Shown here: positions 59,288-64,000 of the stretch, piece after piece | How positions within the stretch are numbered: position 1 is the stretch's first letter | Layout of the letters: the number at the start of each line of letters is the position of its first letter | Source: Rhynchopus sp. YZ270_cl-10 | Taxonomy: Eukaryota > Euglenozoa > Diplonemea > Diplonemida > Diplonemidae | Reading direction: 5' to 3' | Length of the DNA: 64,000 nucleotides | NCBI GenBank assembly: GCA_964035575.1 | Contig: OZ037927.1 | Span: 558,001 to 622,000, forward strand | Notes under the pieces: model-generated | The model's database searches: none | Seen by the model: only the letters and a program-made list of their open reading frames with translations | What the model was told of the DNA's origin: nothing | Program-made: the position numbers and the translations under genes

Positions 59288-60820
59288 TTATTGCTTTTTG
59301 GGTTTCTCCTTCTGCACTTCCTCCACAAGAATCGCGGTGAGAACGTGAGAGTGGGTGGAATCCGTGTACCACTCGATACTGTTGTTCGTGAAGTCTGGAT
59401 CTATACGCTGCGAGGCACTGATGGTCTGCTGCCCAATGGTGAAGGTTTCGGGCTGCATTTTCAGCTCAAAGGTAAATTTGTATGTGCAGCCTTCACAGCC
59501 CCATTTTTTCGCGTAGGCCCCTCCAGACGCATATTTGTACGACGGTGTTGCGAAAATCCGTTTCGGGTCAAACATTTCCTCTTTGTTGGTGTGCAAATTC
59601 TTTCTTCTGTACGGCGACCGTTTAATATGCCCCGCGCGAATCCCTATTTTCGTTCCGACCAATGAAACATCGCCTGCCTTAAGGAGATGCCCGCATCGAA
59701 GCACACCGGAAATCCCTTCGACCGTTGTACCGTGAAATGCGTTGGGCCAGACCTCACAGGTTTTTTGTTTTTCTGGGGTGATAAAGGTGCGGAGAGGGAT
59801 GCGAACCGAGCCTTTTGGTGCTTTCCCGCCGCTCCAACAGACGGAACAATAACATTGTGGTTCTTCTACATAGGACGCTAATTCGCTGGTACTCCATCCG
59901 AGAGATTCCATTGAGGTGCGAAGGGCCGCAAAACACCGCCGTTTCGCGCACGCTCCGGTATCTCTCCGGGTTTGAGAAAGTTCTGCGACAACAGAGGCGG
60001 TAGGAGGAGAGGTGGAGGCGAGCTTCGCTTCATTGATGAGCTGCGAATCGTTCTCATCATCCCAGAGGAGCAATGCTCGCACCGCATCGGTATGCCCCCC
60101 ACGCACCGCCAACTGCAACGGCGTCATCCCTGCCGCATCCTCCACCTCCGCATCCCCACTCCCTTGCCTCAAAAAGTGAAGCGCCCCTACATGACCATTT
60201 GAGGCAGCACAATGCAACGGCCCCCATCCCTCTCTATCCGTCGTTACTGGGACATCCCATTCTGCGAGGATCCGAAGAACTTCGATATGTCCGTTTAGCG
60301 CTGCACAGTGCACCGCATTTCTTCCAAGCTTTGTGGTGGAGGAGATGTCTGCGCCTAGGTCTGAGAGGAGTTTGAGGATCGCAACGTTTCCATTGGAGGC
60401 GGCAACGTGTACTGGGGTCCATCCGAGGAGGCAGGCGAGGTGGATGTCGGTGTCGGTGGTGTCGTGGAGTGTCTGGAGGATTTGGGTGCTTCCGGAGAGT
60501 GCTGCTGCGTGGGCAGCGTTGCGCTGCATTCGTGTGGTGGTGCGACAGTCTGCCCCCAATGATAGCAATGCATCAAACGATTCCACGTGCCCTTCAGCAG
60601 CCGCATGAATCAAAGGGGACCACCCATCATTGTCCGCACCCTCAAGGTTCGCACCCCGAGATGCCAGGTCCTTAATCCGCGCAGAGTCCCCAGCGGCAGC
60701 GGCGTGGTGGAGCGAGGTGCGTCCATTATTGTCCTTCTGGAAGGGGCATTCAACCTGAACCGGTTTGGCTTGTACCTGCACGCGGGCAGGCCTCTGAGGG
60801 CGGCTTTCGCTGCAGCCCAT
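59288..60820 (-). CDS. Ankyrin-repeat protein with PARP-like C-terminal domain
   Basis: 510 residues from the ATG at 60818-60820 (MGCSESRPQR, a myristoylation plus palmitoylation signal). About seven ankyrin repeats span residues 30-255 (NNGRTSLHHAAAAGDSARIK, DGWSPLIHAAAEGHVESFDA and so on). After a short Cys-containing linker, residues 375-500 form a PARP/ART-fold domain: FHGTTVEGISGVLRCGHLL (the HG[ST] motif), IFATPSYKYASGGAYAKKW, and IEWYTDSTHSHVLTAILVEE. His, Tyr and Glu at these places fit an H-Y-E layout, though the match to true PARPs is remote. This type of HGT-domain is known from many protist and fungal proteins of unclear activity. Inference: a membrane-bound ADP-ribosyl-related signalling protein, parallel in build to the gene at 1-1920. 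Confidence 0.75.
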   Translation of the reverse strand: MGCSESRPQRPARVQVQAKPVQVECPFQKDNNGRTSLHHAAAAGDSARIKDLASRGANLEGADNDGWSPLIHAAAEGHVESFDALLSLGADCRTTTRMQRNAAHAAALSGSTQILQTLHDTTDTDIHLACLLGWTPVHVAASNGNVAILKLLSDLGADISSTTKLGRNAVHCAALNGHIEVLRILAEWDVPVTTDREGWGPLHCAASNGHVGALHFLRQGSGDAEVEDAAGMTPLQLAVRGGHTDAVRALLLWDDENDSQLINEAKLASTSPPTASVVAELSQTRRDTGACAKRRCFAALRTSMESLGWSTSELASYVEEPQCYCSVCWSGGKAPKGSVRIPLRTFITPEKQKTCEVWPNAFHGTTVEGISGVLRCGHLLKAGDVSLVGTKIGIRAGHIKRSPYRRKNLHTNKEEMFDPKRIFATPSYKYASGGAYAKKWGCEGCTYKFTFELKMQPETFTIGQQTISASQRIDPDFTNNSIEWYTDSTHSHVLTAILVEEVQKEKPKKQ

Positions 60821-61473
60821 GTGTAGTAAAAAAAAAAAAATATAGCTGAAAAAGGGGTGGAGGGGGAGGGTGGTTTTTAGAAGAAAATAAATAAATTTAT
60901 TTAAAACAAGCATGTGTCAGACCTAAGCTTGTGCATCAGGCAGTTACACCACAAAAGGTGACGCAAGGGAGAGACGCTCAAGATGAATCGCCCAATACGA
61001 AAAAATCATCTGCAGGCTAACTTAGAGGAAGAGGATGAACTCAGAGGAAGGAAGTGCACAAAAAAGAGAGCAGGTAAAACGCACTGAGAACCCATCTCAA
61101 GCAGAGGCTGATAACTCTCTCTCTCCCTCTCTCTCGTTATGCAATAACCTGGGCCCGCCTCCAAAAGAAGAGATAAAATACCTCCCCGGGGAAGGTACAA
61201 AGAATTTGCTGCAGGGGCAGTAATAGATAATCCATAGTTCAACCAACAATTTCTACCTTCTACGTTTCCGGCGGAAAAAAGGAACTACTTCGCAGAATCG
61301 AGGACACGACCGAGAAGCCCCGACAAAAAAAAACCCTCCCCAGCGAAACAGAATAGGTCGAGTCAGAGCGAAAAGACTGCACATTAAAGGGAAGACGACA
61401 CCCCAGCACCCATGTACATTGAAGGGGACATCATGTGAAGGAACGGGGTTGACAAGCACCCCCCCCCCCCCCC

Positions 61474-62869
61474 CCAGTGTTCCTAACGCTAGTTTTAAAC
61501 TAAACGTTTTAAACGTTTTAAATTCTAAACGTTTTAAACTGTTTTAAACGTTTTAAACTCGAATAAAAAACGGTGGTGAATTTTGGCTTTTCAGGCAAAA
61601 AAAAAATGTCTTTGCGAAAAAATGTGGTATTTTCCTCTTTGCTGAACTTTTCAGTGGCAGCAGGCACGGTGTAATTAGACACCGCATGGTGTCTAATTAC
61701 AAGGTGCCACCAGCTCTGCCTGATAGGCCGAGCAGAGTGTGCCTGCGCCACTGGATGCTTGATGTGCCCCCTTTGGTGTAGTGGAGCCGTCGTTGTGATA
61801 GAAGATGGCCCCCACTCCTCCTTGGGGGTGCGCTGGTCTGGTGGTCAGTGAAGCGCGTGGTGTTCTGTTTACCGTGTGCAAGGATCCGTCTGTGTAGACG
61901 CGTACCGTGTGGGGTGGCAGAGCCGCAAGAGCCAGTTCCGTCCTTTGCCGGTTCTCTTTGCTGCTTGCAGAGTCACTCTTGCTGACACCCGGTATTTCTG
62001 GTGTGATCAGCACGTCATTCAGCGTACGATCCCACTCCCACGGTGACACGGGGTCGTGGTCCAGTAAGGGTGCGCGTATGCTGTGGCGATAGGCTCCCGT
62101 CTCCTCCACAGTCTCTATCGCTCCGGCAAGCCAGCTGTCGCCTGCAGGTAGCTTGGTCGATGTCGCAGCAGCTCTACCAGGGGAGTCCTCCACCCGCATG
62201 AACTTCTCCAGGTCGTCCGCCGCTGCTGTTGTGAACAGAGAAGACACAGTGGTGTCCCATGGTGTCCCCATCACACACTAGCCCACTCAACTTATCTTTT
62301 TCTCATGCAGGTGCGTGCAGATCTCCTCCGCATTGTGCAAGTCCTCCTCCAAAACTTTTGTGCTTACAGGGCGGGCATCCGCACCCTCGCGACAAGGGTG
62401 AACACCTTCTCGTCGTTGTGCGCCTTCCAGCCATCAACGTATACCGAGATGTGCAGGCTCTTTGCTAGGGCTGCTCTCACAGGAACCATGACCCTGTCAT
62501 ACTCAGCCTTAAGTACCCTGTTACCCATCTGGAACCCGCTGGGAATTTTTGACACATCAAATGCTGGCACCAAGCGCTTGATCAGCCAGGTTTTGGCGCA
62601 CTCATTAGGGTACCGTACAGGAAACAAGTTAGCAGGAGAAACCAAGAAAAACCAGGCTAAATTGACCCCAGATGCACCAAAACTATGATTTTTGATACAG
62701 AAAAAAAAATTCAAAAAATTCCCCCCACATTTTTTACGTTTTTTTGTGCAGAACTGTCACCCGTTTTTTATTCGAGTTTAAAACGTTTAAAACGTTTAAA
62801 ACGCGTTTTAAATAATTTAAAATGTTTAAAACGTTTTAAACGTTTTAAACGCAAAATTAGGAACACTGG
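61474..62869. mobile_element. TIR element with hAT-transposase piece and retroelement RNase H piece
   Basis: Inverted ends CCAGTGTTCCTAA followed by about 90 bp of AAACGTTTTAAACG repeats ending ACTCGAATAAAAAACGG, inside C runs that prevent reading the target duplication. On the minus strand, 62364-62714 matches a hAT transposase N-terminal segment (SGFQMGNRVLKAEYDRVMVP, then ISVYVDGWKA). 61693-62274 carries an RNase H domain of retroelement type (VRVYTDGS ... GGVGAIFYHN ... SAYQAELVA), a partial relic. The element is broken and probably non-autonomous. Confidence 0.75.
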
Positions 62870-62880
62870 CCCCCCCCCCC

Positions 62881-63721
62881 CCTAGGCATACTGTGCAGGC
62901 GAGCCGTTTTTAGGCGAGTTTTTCGTTTTCCTGATTTTCAGGAAAAACTCGCCAAAAACTCGCCCTACTCGCCCATTACTCGCCTATTACTCGCCAAAAC
63001 TCGCCAAAAACTCGCCAAAACTCGCCAAAAACTCGCCTAAACTCGCCTAAACTCGCCCACATTTGGGTGCAAATCCTGGTGCACATACGCACCTTGGGGG
63101 TGAAAATGTGCACCAGGATGTGAAAATGGAGGGCGGGGGTGACTGATGACAACATGCCACTCGAAAACACACAAAAAAATTGAAATTGTGTCACTTGTAC
63201 GTCTAAAGGCAACCATGTCACGGCAGTGGCTGACAGGCATGTATGTAAACATTTGCTCCAGGGGAAGATCCAAGCGTGCCATAGATCCCGGGGGACAAGA
63301 CGTGCTACAATCCGGAGGATGACGAAGACATGAGCCGGGGCTACACTCGCTATACAACAATGTCCTCGCCATGCCGGTAAATGGCAACCCTGCAGGCCAC
63401 CCCTTGGCGGTATTCCACCACGACTACATCGCACCCATCTGTGCAAACTTCATGGATCCGCAGAAGCTACAGCTGGACTGGTGGTACTGGTTGTGGAAGC
63501 CTACAAAGCAAACTGTAGAGGTCTTGTTCAAGTGGAACGAAAAAATTTTTCTCTTCAAAACTCAAATTTCCCTCATATTTTCGTGTGTACACTTTTCCCA
63601 AGGTAAAATCCCTACCAAAAAAAAAACTCGCCAAAACTCGCCCCCCAAAAATGGGCGAGTTTTAGGCGAGTTTTTGGCGAGTAGGCGAGTTTTTTTTACT
63701 CGCCCGCACAGTATGCCTAGG
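62881..63721. mobile_element. TIR element with GGCGAGTTTT subterminal repeats
   Basis: Ends CCTAGGCATACTGTGC and its exact inverse, then many TTTGGCGAG / CTCGCCAAA units on both sides (62900-63060 and 63628-63705). The interior plus strand has a short Trp-rich coding-like stretch (LQLDWWYWLWKPTKQTVEVL, 63470-63535). CTAG at the outer ends may be a target duplication. Superfamily unknown. Confidence 0.7.
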
Positions 63722-64000
63722 GGAGGGTCACTGCACGTTAAATCTCTCGATAAATGCGATTTTTCCGATTTTGATCCTCAGAACCGCAGAAGTCCCCGAA
63801 AACTATACCAAACCACCTAGGGGACCCAAAAAACGCACCAGCGCCCCAGTTTTGACACAGAAACACTCAGATGATGCCTGAAATGCAATTTTAAAAGAGT
63901 GCCTACAGAACTTGTACCTGCCCACCCCCGTAGATAGAGCAACTCACGCATCCATCACGCCTCAGTGTGGGCCAGGGGCCAGAAAAGCCCCCAAAGCCAC

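Larger units (their letters stand above)
60821..64000. other. Right-hand spacer with two adjacent TIR elements
   Basis: 60821-61470 shows no gene. 61474-62869 and 62881-63721 are transposons. 63722-64000 shows no clear coding signal before the window ends. Confidence 0.55.

Noticed and set aside
61693-62274. RNase H as a host gene
   Set aside because: Partial domain inside a TIR-bounded element, of retroelement type; treated as a relic.

Overview
The window is nuclear DNA of a unicellular eukaryote. Coding exons are fairly GC-rich and sit in AT-rich DNA full of A and T runs. Spliceosomal introns have GTATGC, GTATTG, GTATAG or GTAC donors and pyrimidine-tract CAG acceptors. I cannot name the lineage. 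All 13 genes I can support lie on the minus strand, so the block looks like one co-directional gene cluster.

Genes, from the left edge: an ankyrin plus mono-ADP-ribosyltransferase protein that runs off the window (1-1920); a ubiquitin-like plus leucine-rich-repeat protein (2900-3829); a PDK1-type kinase with a PH domain (8813-10030); a small two-helix membrane protein (10726-11010); one isolated coiled-coil/poly-Q exon (21159-22403); a spliced TPR protein (24081-25840); a B-box plus leucine-rich-repeat gene with an apparent frameshift (26844-28246); a 643-residue protein with a mitochondrial-looking N-terminus (29316-31247); a COPI-associated-like four-helix membrane protein (31420-31935); a five-exon protein with four phytochelatin-synthase-like domains (34109-38343); a WW-domain protein (41247-42575) directly downstream of a four-exon CID (RNA polymerase II CTD-interacting) protein (42798-44581); and an ankyrin plus PARP-like protein (59288-60820). 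The set is mostly signalling, ubiquitin-like/LRR and RNA-processing proteins. Three of them start with MG[SAC]-type N-myristoylation signals.

About two thirds of the window is repeat. Three long stretches hold no recognisable gene: 3.8-8.8 kb, 11.0-21.1 kb and 44.6-59.3 kb. They contain several hAT-type non-autonomous elements with 8-bp target duplications, two long TIR elements sharing one core, other TIR and foldback elements, and one TIR element carrying a hAT-transposase piece plus a retroelement RNase H piece.

The most unusual signal is a swarm of short (45-130 nt) hairpin sequences between A/T runs. There are many copies in several families, and copies of a family lie almost all in one orientation. 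Closing stems or loops are conserved, while inner stems change sequence but keep pairing. They lie in spacers and introns, never in exons. One copy can be compared with two uninterrupted copies of the same site, so it was inserted. Two introns of the phytochelatin-synthase-like gene consist largely of another dispersed repeat, which suggests repeat-derived introns.
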